From: Myxococcales bacterium
Lineage (GTDB): Bacteria > Myxococcota_A > Polyangia > Palsa-1104
Reading direction: 5' to 3'
DNA length: 32,731 nucleotides
NCBI GenBank assembly: GCA_003153195.1
Contig: PLXG01000123.1
Span: 1 to 32,731, forward strand
Positions 17,460-25,955 of this stretch are shown here, in pieces. The notes under the pieces were generated by a model, which made no database searches, was not told the origin of the DNA, and was given only the letters and a program-made list of their open reading frames with translations. Within the stretch, counting starts at the first letter, position 1; every line of letters begins with the position of its first letter. Made by a program: the position numbers and the translations under genes.

Positions 17460-18767
17460 ATGAAAGTCGCCGCTGCCGCGCTATTCGCCGCTCTCTTCAT
17501 GACCGGCGCCCGCGCCGAGGCGAACGGCGCATTTCCCGACTCGATTCAGGTTCTTCTGCCGGCGGGACATCCGCATCAGATCATCTTGGCCACCAACTTT
17601 GGCTTGGTGGTGTCGAACGATGACGGCGCGAATTTCGATTTCGTATGCGAGGCGGCGATCGCCAGCTATGTGAGCATGTACGCGCTCGGGCCCGGGCCGG
17701 GAGATCGGCTCTACGCCGTCACGCCGAGCGGAATTCGCTATTCGTCCGATGGTGCGTGCACCTGGTCGAGCTCGACCGGCGATCTGGCTGGCCCCACCGA
17801 TCTATTCGTCGACGCCAGCGACGCCACGCACCTGTTCGCCATCGGCACCGAGCGCACCGACGGGAACGTCAATGCCGCCGGTCTGTATGAGTCGCACGAC
17901 AGCGGCGCCAGCTTTCCTGGACCGCCGGTCTACAGCACCGTCCCCGGACAGGGACTGACGGGAATCGAGATTTCGCGCAGCAATCCATCCATCGTCTACT
18001 TGGCGCGCTTTCAAAACGCGCCCGCCGATCCAGCCATTTTGTCGTCGAGCGACGCGGGCAAGACGTTCGTCGAGCACGAGGAAGGTGGCACGCTCACTGA
18101 CCTGCTCCGCATCGCCGAGGTCGATCCGCAAAATCCTCTCAAGCTGTTTTTGCGTTCGAGCGCCAGCGCGCCGAACAACAACGACAGCTTGGTGGTGAGT
18201 GAAGATGGCGGACAAACGGTTTCGGTGAGGCAAGCGCTGCAGGGCCGCATGAGCGCGTTTCTGCACAGCGTCTCCGGGGCCATCTACTTCGGCGGTCTGA
18301 TCATCAACGACGACGGCACCATCGGAAACAGCGAAGCGTATAAGTCCACCGACGGCGGCAAGACCTTTACACCGTGGACCACTGCGCCGCGACTGCGCGC
18401 GCTCGCCGAACGCGACCAGAAAATCTATGCTGCCGGCGACAACTTCAAAGATCATTTTGCGCTCGGCGTATCGTCCGACAACGGCGTGTCGTTTCAGCCG
18501 CTGGTGCGCTTCGATCAGATCCGCGGACCGATGGCCTGCGGAGATCTACCGACGACCTGCGCGACGCCTTGGGCATCGATCTCGTCGCTGTTCGGAATCG
18601 CCGACGCCGGTTTGGCCGACGCTGGTGCAACAACGCCGAAAAGCAGCGGCTGCGACTATGCGAGGGACTCGGGTTCGAGCTGGCCCTTTTTGGGCGGACT
18701 CGGCCTGCTGCTGAGTGTCATCGGCCTGGTCTGGCTTCTCGGCTCGAAACGCTCACGACTTCCCTAG
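17460..18767 (+). CDS. Asp-box beta-propeller surface protein with MYXO-CTERM-like tail
   Basis: The 435-residue exported protein has a signal peptide at 1-22 (MKVAAAALFAALF...ARAEA). At least seven Asp-box-like repeats follow (S.D.G..F/T), for example SNDDGANFDF, SSDGACTWSS, SHDSGASFPG, SSDAGKTFVE, SEDGGQTVSV, STDGGKTFTPW and SSDNGVSFQPL. This is the pattern of sialidase/BNR or VPS10-type propellers without obvious catalytic residues. The C-terminus has SSGCDY, a hydrophobic segment (about 407-428) and GSKRSR, which fits a MYXO-CTERM-like sorting signal (Cys, membrane span, basic end) used for surface display in Myxococcota. It lies 66 bases downstream of the EXORDIUM-like gene, same strand, and may be co-transcribed. 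Binding or adhesion is a reasonable guess; the ligand is unknown. Its TAG stop lies within CTAGGGCGTGTCCTC. Confidence 0.8.
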   Translation: MKVAAAALFAALFMTGARAEANGAFPDSIQVLLPAGHPHQIILATNFGLVVSNDDGANFDFVCEAAIASYVSMYALGPGPGDRLYAVTPSGIRYSSDGACTWSSSTGDLAGPTDLFVDASDATHLFAIGTERTDGNVNAAGLYESHDSGASFPGPPVYSTVPGQGLTGIEISRSNPSIVYLARFQNAPADPAILSSSDAGKTFVEHEEGGTLTDLLRIAEVDPQNPLKLFLRSSASAPNNNDSLVVSEDGGQTVSVRQALQGRMSAFLHSVSGAIYFGGLIINDDGTIGNSEAYKSTDGGKTFTPWTTAPRLRALAERDQKIYAAGDNFKDHFALGVSSDNGVSFQPLVRFDQIRGPMACGDLPTTCATPWASISSLFGIADAGLADAGATTPKSSGCDYARDSGSSWPFLGGLGLLLSVIGLVWLLGSKRSRLP

Positions 18768-18795
18768 GGCGTGTCCTCAAAGTCCTCCCGTCGTC

Positions 18796-18903
18796 GGGCT
18801 GGTTAATCTAGACGAGCTATCGGTCTACACTCGTGCACTCTCCGCGGCGGACGTCGCAGCGCACTACAAAGAGGGCGTCATGTGTGAGTCGGCGATCTTC
18901 TAG
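18796..18903 (+). pseudogene. C-terminal fragment of a LamG/concanavalin-like domain protein
   Basis: The short frame contains VNLDELSVYTRALSAADVAA followed by HYKEG. This is the terminal strand-helix signature typical of LamG / concanavalin A-like domains (…DELRIYNRALSAAEI…LY). A stop follows eight residues later. Nothing upstream within the frame looks like the rest of such a domain (normally about 150 residues), and the preceding sequence is the end of another gene plus a short CTAGGGCGTG junction. It is best read as a 3' remnant left by a deletion or insertion event. Confidence 0.6.
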
Positions 18904-18932
18904 GTACAAGACGTCGCAGCGACGGCGAATCG

Positions 18933-20048
18933 CTACAGCGAATCCGCCAAAACCGAGCAGTTGCGTCCCTGCTCTTTCGCCTTCTTCAGCGCGCGCTCCG
19001 TGCGCTCGAGCCAGGCCTCAGGCCGTTCGTCTGCGCTGATCGCCGATAAGCCCACGGAGACGGTGACCTTCACTTCGGTGCCATGCTCGGTGAAGGCGAT
19101 CGCGCGTACGCTCTTGAGCATGCGATTTTCGATCAAGCTCTGCGCCGCCTCGAGGGTCGACTGCCTGAGCAGGACCGCGAACTCCTGACCACCGAAGCGC
19201 GCCACGCAGTCGTTCTTGCCGGGAAAGGTGCGCACCAGACAATCGGAGACCGCTTTGAGCATCTGGTCGCCGATCGACTGGCCGAAGGCGTCGTTCAGAT
19301 CTTTGAACCGATCGATGTCCACGATCGCCAGACACGCACTTTGATGGATGAAGGTGTTGATGTCGCTGGTGCGCTGCAGCTCCCCGTCGAATGCGCGCCG
19401 GCTGGAAAGTTGGGTGAGCGCATCGAGCAACCCCTCGCGCTCCGCCTCTTCGAGCGCATGCGAAACGGCCTGCAGCTTTTCACCTAAATATTCGATCTGC
19501 GCTTTTTGCCGCTCCTGCCGCTTGTCCACCATCGCGTTGATGGTTTGCACCGCACTGAGCGCTTCGCGTTTGATCGCTTCGACCGAATCGCTGAGCACCG
19601 CTTGCCGAAGCTTCTCCATCTGCTGTTTGGTCTGCGTATCGGCCGCGGTCTCGTCGGGCGCCGCCTTGGTCAAACTATGAACGAAGGCCCAAACGATCTG
19701 GCGCAAATCGCCGACCGTTTTCTTCACGTACTCCGACTCCTGCCGGCGACGTTGCGCGACGAACTGTCCCAGCCCCGACCAATCGCGCGGGCTCGAAGCT
19801 CCGCCGGTGACGGGAACTCCGGGCCGAGGCGTGCGTACCAAGATATGCTGCGCCCAACCTTCACACAGCTCGTCGAAACTCTTCGCGTCGGATTCGCCAG
19901 TATCGAACGAAAACCTGCCGAGAACTCGGACCATCGCCGAAACCGTGTCGATCGCTCGCTCTTCTTCGCTCGCGCCAGGTTTGGCGGTCGACGGCGCGAC
20001 GGTGGCGCTCTCGATGCCGGCGACTTCAGGCTTCTTCTTCCAGAACAT
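18933..20048 (-). CDS. GGDEF-domain protein with altered GGQEF motif
   Basis: The 371-residue soluble protein has an N-terminal helical region of about 195 residues, with coiled-coil-like segments around 140-205 (KQQMEKLRQAVLSD, RQERQKAQIEYLGEKLQ). A C-terminal GGDEF domain (about 205-368) follows. The domain retains LTQLSSRRAFDGEL, the metal-ligand strand VDIDRFKDLNDAFG and IGDQMLKAVSDCL. The signature reads ARFGGQEFAVLL: Gln288 (CAG, 19185-19187) replaces the Asp/Glu that helps bind metal in diguanylate cyclases. The allosteric I-site RxxD is also absent (GKND at that place). Loss of cyclase activity is therefore likely, leaving a GTP- or c-di-GMP-related regulatory role. It lies 82 bases downstream of the 950-residue lipoprotein gene on the same strand. 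Confidence 0.85.
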   Translation of the reverse strand: MFWKKKPEVAGIESATVAPSTAKPGASEEERAIDTVSAMVRVLGRFSFDTGESDAKSFDELCEGWAQHILVRTPRPGVPVTGGASSPRDWSGLGQFVAQRRRQESEYVKKTVGDLRQIVWAFVHSLTKAAPDETAADTQTKQQMEKLRQAVLSDSVEAIKREALSAVQTINAMVDKRQERQKAQIEYLGEKLQAVSHALEEAEREGLLDALTQLSSRRAFDGELQRTSDINTFIHQSACLAIVDIDRFKDLNDAFGQSIGDQMLKAVSDCLVRTFPGKNDCVARFGGQEFAVLLRQSTLEAAQSLIENRMLKSVRAIAFTEHGTEVKVTVSVGLSAISADERPEAWLERTERALKKAKEQGRNCSVLADSL

Positions 20049-20130
20049 TTTCAGGCGTCAGGATATCACACCTGACTGCGAGCGCTATGAAGTGGGGACT
20101 AACGGAGGGTGATGCGGGAAGCGACGCCGA

Positions 20131-22983
20131 CTAGTTGGTGATCTGATTGACGTTGAGCAGATCGTCCAGCTTGAACGACCAACCGTCACCCTTGAGCAGG
20201 TCGGAGATGGTGGAGACTTCGTCGCCCGTTACGTTGGCAGTGATGCCGGTGGTGTACGGAGTGACGTTCTGACCGCTGGTCGGATCTTGCACCGTCGCCG
20301 AAGCGTAGATCGGGTAACCCGAGGGCAGCTGGCTGATGTCGGCCTTCCACTGAAGGTCGAGCTGCGCTTGCGGGTTCATTCCGATGAGCGCGTAGATGAG
20401 CGCGGTCTCTCCCGGGGGATTCTTGGCCAGACGGTTGATGCGCTGGTAGTCATACGAGGTCATGTCAGGCGCGGGGGTCTTCGCCACCATCGGGAGCGTT
20501 TCCGCACCGGGAGCCGCCAACGATCCGACCGCTCCGCGCATGGTGTCAAACCACTCCATCGCAATGGCCGAGCGGGCCGCCGCCATCGACTGAATGGTGG
20601 CGTCGACGATCTGGCCGTTGTCGACCAGCTTGCCTTGCGAGTTGGTCTTGGTGACGTCGTTTCCATCCTTGTCGGTCGGCAGCACCAGGAACAGGAAGTT
20701 GTTTCCCAGCTGGCCATAGTTCTGCTGCGTCTTGGCGCCGGTGACCGGATCGGTCGAGGTGAAAGTCGCGCTGTAGTTCTCGATACCGAGGTGTTGGTTG
20801 TAACGGGTCGCGAACGACTCGTACTTGGCCTCCAGTGCAGTCAGCGACGGCACGAGCGAATCGCGATACTGCGCGAAGTTCGGGATGTTGCCCTTCTCAC
20901 GATCGACCCACACAGCGCCGAGGTAGCTCTTCAGGTGATCGGCGAAGACGGCCGACTGACCCACGGTCAGCATGCCGGCCACGGTGGCGTCGTCGAGGCG
21001 GAAGTCGACACCGATGCTGGTCGAGGGACGCGAGAAGCCTTGGTACACCTCAACCGACTCCTGCGCCGCCAAGCGGAGCAGTGCGGCTTGGGTGAGCAGC
21101 TGCTGCGCTTCGGCCGAAAGTCCGAGGCCGCCGATCACGCTGCCCAGGTTTCCCACCGCGGTCTGAAGATAATTCTGCGTGGTCGCATCGTTGAGAATGT
21201 TCTCGGCGCAGCTCTGGCCTTGACGATTGCAGGTGGACTCGACGTAGCGCTCCATGGCGTTCGATTGATCTTCGATCGCGGCCAGCGTCGCCTTGCCGCC
21301 CAGGCCGAGGATGATTCCGTCCAGGTGGTCGAGCATCTGATCGCGGTTCATCGAAGGCGTCTGGTCGTTGAGCTGGAGGAACAGGTTGGTCTCACCCTTG
21401 TCGACGCCCACATCCGGCTGTACGTGAATGGCCGCCAAACCGGTGCGCTTGTAACCGTGGGTGCTGAACAGCCAGCCGACGCGATGACCTTGCGAATCCC
21501 ACTCCACCGAGTCGGTGCCGTCGTCGGAGTAGACCGAGACGTTGCCGGTCGAGTTGATGTTTTGCACAAAGAAGTTCATGCCGAAGGTCTCGACGCCCGC
21601 GTAGGTGGTGCGGCTCTTGCCCGCGCGAAGGATTTCGAAGTCGAGCTTCATGCCCGGGTGGCGCATGGCCGAGAGCGACTGCGCCAGACGGATATCAGCG
21701 TAGCGCATGTGAGCGAGCGCAAGCTCGAGCGATTGAGTCGAGTCTTCGTTGTTGAGGAGCACGCGGAAGCGCGAGAGCGCCAGGCGGTTCTTGGCGAAAT
21801 CTTGCGAGAACTGCGCCTTGAGCGGCTGAAGCTTGGCGTTGAGCGCGTTCTCGAGGGTGTTGTTCAAAATCTTGGCGACGTCGACCTTGACCGGGCCGAG
21901 GCTGAAGTTGATGTTCTTGAGCACGTTCACGCCCCACGAGTCGGTGAGGTCGATCTCGTAGTTGAAGTCCTTCATGCTGGTGAGGCCGACTTCTGCGGTG
22001 ATCTCGGTGCACTTGTCGTTGTCGGTGGTCGCGCCCGGCGTGCCGGCGGTGCAGAGATACTGAACGTCGATCATGCCTTGCGTCGAGAGTCCGGCGCCGA
22101 TGTGAATCGCTAGCGTGTTGGTGAAGCCCGAAGCGATGTTGGCGACGAGAATCGGTGCGCCCGCGCCGAAGTTCAAGGTCACGTGACCGTTACCGGCGAT
22201 GGAGACCGCTTCTCCCGGCTTCATGCTCTTGAAGTGGTCGAGCGTGAACGGCACCACGAAGCCGCGCGACGCCGCGATCGCATCCCATGGATTTGCGATC
22301 AGAGTCGAGAGCGAACGATTGTCGTAGGCGGAGATGACGCTGGTCTGCAGGCTGGCATCGATGTCGAAACCGAATCCGACCGTCGCGCTCGAGTCGGCGC
22401 CGTTCTTGTCCTTGGCGATGCCGAGCGTCTTGGTGACGTCGTTCGACTCGCTGAAGTATTTTGCGAAATCCACGCCGAGCTGAAACTTCGATTCGGCGAA
22501 CAGCGGTCGACTGCTATCGCCGAGCTCGGTGGCCCGACGCGAAAGGAAGTCGGCGCGGGTCTTGTTGATGGCGGTGGAGAGCTCGGTGTCGCCGAACTGG
22601 GCCGACATGTTGCTCACCAAGTGATTGATGTCTTGAACAGGAATGATCCCGCTGTTCTGCGTGGTGAGTCCGAATAGATAGGTGGAGAGGCCAGCCGCTT
22701 TGAGCGAGACGCCTCCGCCTACGCCAGTCGAAGTGCCCTTATCGAGCTCTTTTTGACCGAGCGAAACCGCGTCGGTCAGAAGGTTTCCGATGGTCAGCGC
22801 GCCGGGTTTGTTGATCTCAGTGATGGCCAGGCTCGAGATCGAGTCGCACTTGCCGCCGCCACAGTTGGCTTGCAGCTCGGTATCCGACGCCGATCCCGCA
22901 GGATCGCCCGCGCATCCGGTGACAGTACTCATCGTGCCGAAGGCTGTTAGGGCGAGAATGCGGAATCGCGATCTGGTAAACAT
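20131..22983 (-). CDS. Large putative lipoprotein of unknown function
   Basis: This is a 950-residue protein with signal peptide MFTRSRFRILALTAFG...STVTGC; the lipobox VTGC predicts lipidation near residue 24. The mature N-terminus has ELQANCGGGKCDSISS, a short Cys/Gly pattern I associate with secreted myxobacterial proteins. The rest is a mix of helical and strand-rich sequence with few cysteines (YLCTAGT…DKCTE, STCNRQGQSCAEN) and no membrane segment, repeat or enzymatic motif that I recognise. GAGGAG precedes the ATG at 22983. A sigma-54-type promoter lies about 55-70 bases upstream. The GGDEF-like gene follows downstream with an 82-base gap. A surface structural or binding role is possible; nothing decides. 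Confidence 0.78.
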   Translation of the reverse strand: MFTRSRFRILALTAFGTMSTVTGCAGDPAGSASDTELQANCGGGKCDSISSLAITEINKPGALTIGNLLTDAVSLGQKELDKGTSTGVGGGVSLKAAGLSTYLFGLTTQNSGIIPVQDINHLVSNMSAQFGDTELSTAINKTRADFLSRRATELGDSSRPLFAESKFQLGVDFAKYFSESNDVTKTLGIAKDKNGADSSATVGFGFDIDASLQTSVISAYDNRSLSTLIANPWDAIAASRGFVVPFTLDHFKSMKPGEAVSIAGNGHVTLNFGAGAPILVANIASGFTNTLAIHIGAGLSTQGMIDVQYLCTAGTPGATTDNDKCTEITAEVGLTSMKDFNYEIDLTDSWGVNVLKNINFSLGPVKVDVAKILNNTLENALNAKLQPLKAQFSQDFAKNRLALSRFRVLLNNEDSTQSLELALAHMRYADIRLAQSLSAMRHPGMKLDFEILRAGKSRTTYAGVETFGMNFFVQNINSTGNVSVYSDDGTDSVEWDSQGHRVGWLFSTHGYKRTGLAAIHVQPDVGVDKGETNLFLQLNDQTPSMNRDQMLDHLDGIILGLGGKATLAAIEDQSNAMERYVESTCNRQGQSCAENILNDATTQNYLQTAVGNLGSVIGGLGLSAEAQQLLTQAALLRLAAQESVEVYQGFSRPSTSIGVDFRLDDATVAGMLTVGQSAVFADHLKSYLGAVWVDREKGNIPNFAQYRDSLVPSLTALEAKYESFATRYNQHLGIENYSATFTSTDPVTGAKTQQNYGQLGNNFLFLVLPTDKDGNDVTKTNSQGKLVDNGQIVDATIQSMAAARSAIAMEWFDTMRGAVGSLAAPGAETLPMVAKTPAPDMTSYDYQRINRLAKNPPGETALIYALIGMNPQAQLDLQWKADISQLPSGYPIYASATVQDPTSGQNVTPYTTGITANVTGDEVSTISDLLKGDGWSFKLDDLLNVNQITN

Positions 22984-23036
22984 GGAAGCTCCTCTTGGAC
23001 CTGGTCGGTTTTGGGGGTCCGTGGCTAGAGTCCTTA

Positions 23037-23052
23037 AGCAAGCCCTTTACCA
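23037..23052 (-). promoter_or_regulatory. Sigma-54-type -24/-12 promoter for the 950-residue lipoprotein gene
   Basis: The minus strand reads TGGTAAAGGGCTTGCT, with GG and GC separated by exactly ten bases and a TTGCT -12 element. This agrees with the TGGCACG-N4-TTGCW consensus at the key positions. Transcription would begin near 23026, leaving a leader of about 43 bases with GAGGAG before the ATG at 22983. A sigma-54 activator gene is present at 511-2067, but no direct link is shown. Confidence 0.5.
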
Positions 23053-23100
23053 ACTCGCTAAGGCGCTGAATTCACCTAAAAGTGACCCATGAACGGGCGG

Positions 23101-23122
23101 CCCGGGCGGGGACACCCCCGGG
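23101..23122. repeat. Strong GC hairpin between the lipoprotein and ileS promoters
   Basis: CCCGGG-C-GGGG and CCCCCGGG form a stem of eight pairs with one bulged base around a short ACA-containing loop. No T-tract follows on either strand. It lies upstream of both divergent promoters and may be a protein-binding site or only GC-rich spacer. Confidence 0.4.
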
Positions 23123-23168
23123 ACCTTCGACTCTCCTGGCCAGGTCCAAAGTACCCAGCGGTACCTCA

Positions 23169-23196
23169 TTGAATTGACCCGATGCGCTGGTATATT
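23169..23196 (+). promoter_or_regulatory. Sigma-70-like promoter for ileS
   Basis: TTGAAT (23169-23174) and TATATT (23191-23196) are separated by 16 bases. Transcription would start near 23203, only about five bases before the ileS ATG at 23208. No Shine-Dalgarno sequence is present, so the mRNA may be essentially leaderless. Confidence 0.45.
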
Positions 23197-23207
23197 CGCC
23201 GCTTCCG

Positions 23208-25931
23208 ATGGACTACAAAGCTACGCTCAACCTGCCCGAGACCGATTTGGCCATGAAGGCCGACCTGGCGAAACGCGAGCCAGAGCTGGTGAAACGATGG
23301 GAAGACGAGCATCTATACGCGCGGATTTTAGAAGCACGGCGCGCGGCTGGAAGCCCGACCTTCGTGCTGCACGATGGGCCGCCGTACGCCAACGGCAACA
23401 TTCACTATGGGCACATCCTCAATAAGATCCTGAAGGACATGGTCTGTAAGTACCGGACCATGGCCGGCCACTACGTCGAATACAAGCCGGGGTGGGATTG
23501 TCACGGATTGCCGATCGAGCTGGCGGTGCTGCGCGAGCACGGCGACAAAGCGGCCAAGATGTCGGCGGTCGAAATTCGTCAGGCGTGCAATGCCTACGCG
23601 CGTAAATGGGTGGCGACGCAGACCGACGAGTTCAAGCGACTCGGCGTGTTTGGAACGTGGGACAAGCCCTATCTCACGCTCGATAAATCCTACGAGGCGA
23701 CCATCGTTCGGCAGCTGGCCGCATTCGCCGAAAAGAAGTGGCTCTATCAGGCGAAGAAGCCGGTGCACTGGTGCTCGTCGGATCGCACCGCGCTGGCCGA
23801 GGCGGAGATCGAGTACGACGAGGCGCATACGTCGCCGTCGATCTATGTGGCGTTCAAATTGCCGGGCGAAAAATTATTCGCGGTCATTTGGACCACTACG
23901 CCGTGGACCCTGCCGGCCAACTGGGCGATCGCCTACAATCCAGAGTTTTCGTACGTCACGGTTTCCGCCAACGGATCTCGATATGTCGTCGCGGAGAAAT
24001 TGGCAGACACATTCGTAAAAGTTTGCGGGCTCACCGAAGAGGGTGCGCGCGCGCCGTTTGCGACGGAAAATTTCGCGCAGCTCAAGGCCGCGCGTCATCC
24101 GTTTTACGATCGCGAATCGAAATTGTTGCCGGCGGATTACGTGACGCTCGAACAGGGAACCGGTCTGGTGCACACCGCGCCGGGACACGGCGTCGACGAT
24201 TACGGTCTCGGCATCAAGTTCGGGCTTCCCGTCGATGCGCCGGTGGACGACGGCGGAAAAATGACGTCGGAAGGAGCGTGGAAGGGACTTTTCGTTTTCA
24301 AGGGCAATCCGCTGGTGATTGCCCAGCTGCAGGAAGTCGGCGCGCTGCTTTCGCCGCCGGATCTAAAGGTCACGCACGCCTACCCAATTTGTTGGCGCTG
24401 CAAGAACGCGGTGATCTTCCGCGCGACCTGGCAGTGGTTCGCCGCGCTCGACGACAAAAATGGTTTGGTGAAATCGAATTTGCGCGAGACCGCGCTCGAT
24501 CAAATCGAAAAGACCGAGTGGATTCCGCCGTGGGGAAAAAATCGCATTCGCGGCATGATCGAAAACCGTCCCGACTGGGTGCTCTCGCGCCAGCGGGTGT
24601 GGGGCGTACCGATTCCCGTTTTTTATAAAGTTGAAGGCGACAAACGCACCGCCATCGCCGATCCCAAGATCATGGAGCACATCGCGTCGCTGTTTGCCGA
24701 GCATGGCGCCGACGTCTGGTTCGAGCGCGATGCCGCAGCGCTGCTTCCGCCCGACTATCCAGCGGGGAATTACGAAAAAGGTCAGGACATCGTCGACGTC
24801 TGGTTCGAGTCGGGCGTGTCGGGCGCGGCGGTTTGCAAAGGTCGACCCGGGCTCGACAGCTCGACCTCGACCGATCCGCGCTATGTCGATCTCTACTTGG
24901 AAGGATCGGATCAACATCGCGGCTGGTTTCACTCTTCGCTTTTGACCGGCTGCGCGGTCGATGGACACGCGCCCTATCGCGCAGTGCTCACCCACGGCTT
25001 CGTGCTCGACGAACGCGGCAAGCCCTATTCAAAAAGTGAAATCGAAAAGGCGCGACGCGAAGGCAAGAAGGTCGAATACATTCCGCCCGGTGATGTCCTC
25101 AAGCAGCAGGGCGCGGAGCTTTTGCGCATGTGGGCGGCGCAGGCCGACTTCAGAAACGACGTCGCCTATTCGCGCGGACATCTCACCCAGCTCGGTGAGT
25201 CCTATCGCAAGATTCGCAACACGGCGCGTTTTCTCCTCGGCAACTTGAAGGATTTCGATCCCGACGCGCCGCGCGATGGCAAACCGGATCTACTCGATGC
25301 GCATCAGGCCGAACGCACCAGCGAGCTTCTGCGTCTCGGAAACGAGGCCTACGCCAACTACGAATTCCACGTGGTGCTTCGCCTGGTGCTCGAGTTCTGC
25401 ACCGTCGATCTGTCGGCGCTCTACTGCGATGTCCGCAAAGATCGGCTCTACTGCGACGGCAAGAACACGGCAGAGCGGCGCGCCACCCAAGGCGTGCTGT
25501 ACGACGCCCTGCGGGCCATGATCACCCTGCTGGCACCGATCTGCTGCTTTACCGCCGAAGAGCTGTGGTCGCACATGCCGCGAAAAAAGAGCGATCCGTC
25601 CAGCGTGCATCTCGCGCTTCTCGAATCGCCGGCGAAAATTGAGGCGCACACGGCGGCGATGCCCTCGCTGCTCGCCATGCGTTCGCTGGTGCAAAAAGAG
25701 CTGGAGCCGTTCCGCGCGCAAAAAAAGAGCTCGCTCGACGCGGAGGTCACCGTCACCACCGAAGATGCGGCACTGCTCGACGTGGATCCGATCTTCCTCG
25801 CCGATCTATTCATCGTTTCGAAGATCACCGTCAAAAAAGGCGCCGAGCATGTCGCCATCGCCGAAGCCAGCGGTCACAAATGCGAGCGCTGTTGGAAATG
25901 GACGCCGGATGAACCGATCTGCGCGCGCTGA
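23208..25931 (+). CDS. ileS: Isoleucyl-tRNA synthetase
   Basis: This 907-residue class I synthetase charges tRNA-Ile. The HIGH motif reads HYGH (residues 66-69, in [15 protein letters not shown]). The CP1 editing domain shows [17 protein letters not shown] and [17 protein letters not shown]. The second signature reads KPYSKS (about residues 604-610) instead of KMSKS, followed by a Lys/Arg-rich insertion before GAELLRMW. The C-terminal zinc motif begins HKCERCWKW and PICAR, then TGA stands where the last Cys (normally CxRC) is expected. Five more codons (KKAGG) and a TAG follow in frame, six bases before the lspA start. The protein is therefore either truncated by a TGC-to-TGA change or read through. 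It is first in the ileS-lspA-lspA-lgt operon, an arrangement echoing E. coli ileS-lspA. The start has no Shine-Dalgarno sequence. Confidence 0.95.
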   Translation: MDYKATLNLPETDLAMKADLAKREPELVKRWEDEHLYARILEARRAAGSPTFVLHDGPPYANGNIHYGHILNKILKDMVCKYRTMAGHYVEYKPGWDCHGLPIELAVLREHGDKAAKMSAVEIRQACNAYARKWVATQTDEFKRLGVFGTWDKPYLTLDKSYEATIVRQLAAFAEKKWLYQAKKPVHWCSSDRTALAEAEIEYDEAHTSPSIYVAFKLPGEKLFAVIWTTTPWTLPANWAIAYNPEFSYVTVSANGSRYVVAEKLADTFVKVCGLTEEGARAPFATENFAQLKAARHPFYDRESKLLPADYVTLEQGTGLVHTAPGHGVDDYGLGIKFGLPVDAPVDDGGKMTSEGAWKGLFVFKGNPLVIAQLQEVGALLSPPDLKVTHAYPICWRCKNAVIFRATWQWFAALDDKNGLVKSNLRETALDQIEKTEWIPPWGKNRIRGMIENRPDWVLSRQRVWGVPIPVFYKVEGDKRTAIADPKIMEHIASLFAEHGADVWFERDAAALLPPDYPAGNYEKGQDIVDVWFESGVSGAAVCKGRPGLDSSTSTDPRYVDLYLEGSDQHRGWFHSSLLTGCAVDGHAPYRAVLTHGFVLDERGKPYSKSEIEKARREGKKVEYIPPGDVLKQQGAELLRMWAAQADFRNDVAYSRGHLTQLGESYRKIRNTARFLLGNLKDFDPDAPRDGKPDLLDAHQAERTSELLRLGNEAYANYEFHVVLRLVLEFCTVDLSALYCDVRKDRLYCDGKNTAERRATQGVLYDALRAMITLLAPICCFTAEELWSHMPRKKSDPSSVHLALLESPAKIEAHTAAMPSLLAMRSLVQKELEPFRAQKKSSLDAEVTVTTEDAALLDVDPIFLADLFIVSKITVKKGAEHVAIAEASGHKCERCWKWTPDEPICAR

Positions 25932-25955
25932 AAGAAAGCGGGCGGCTAGCTCGCC

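Noticed and set aside
20287-22113. Long plus-strand open frame (608 codons)
   Set aside because: It is antisense to the 950-residue lipoprotein, which has a signal peptide, lipobox, ribosome site and promoter. The antisense product is Arg/His-rich and low in structure.
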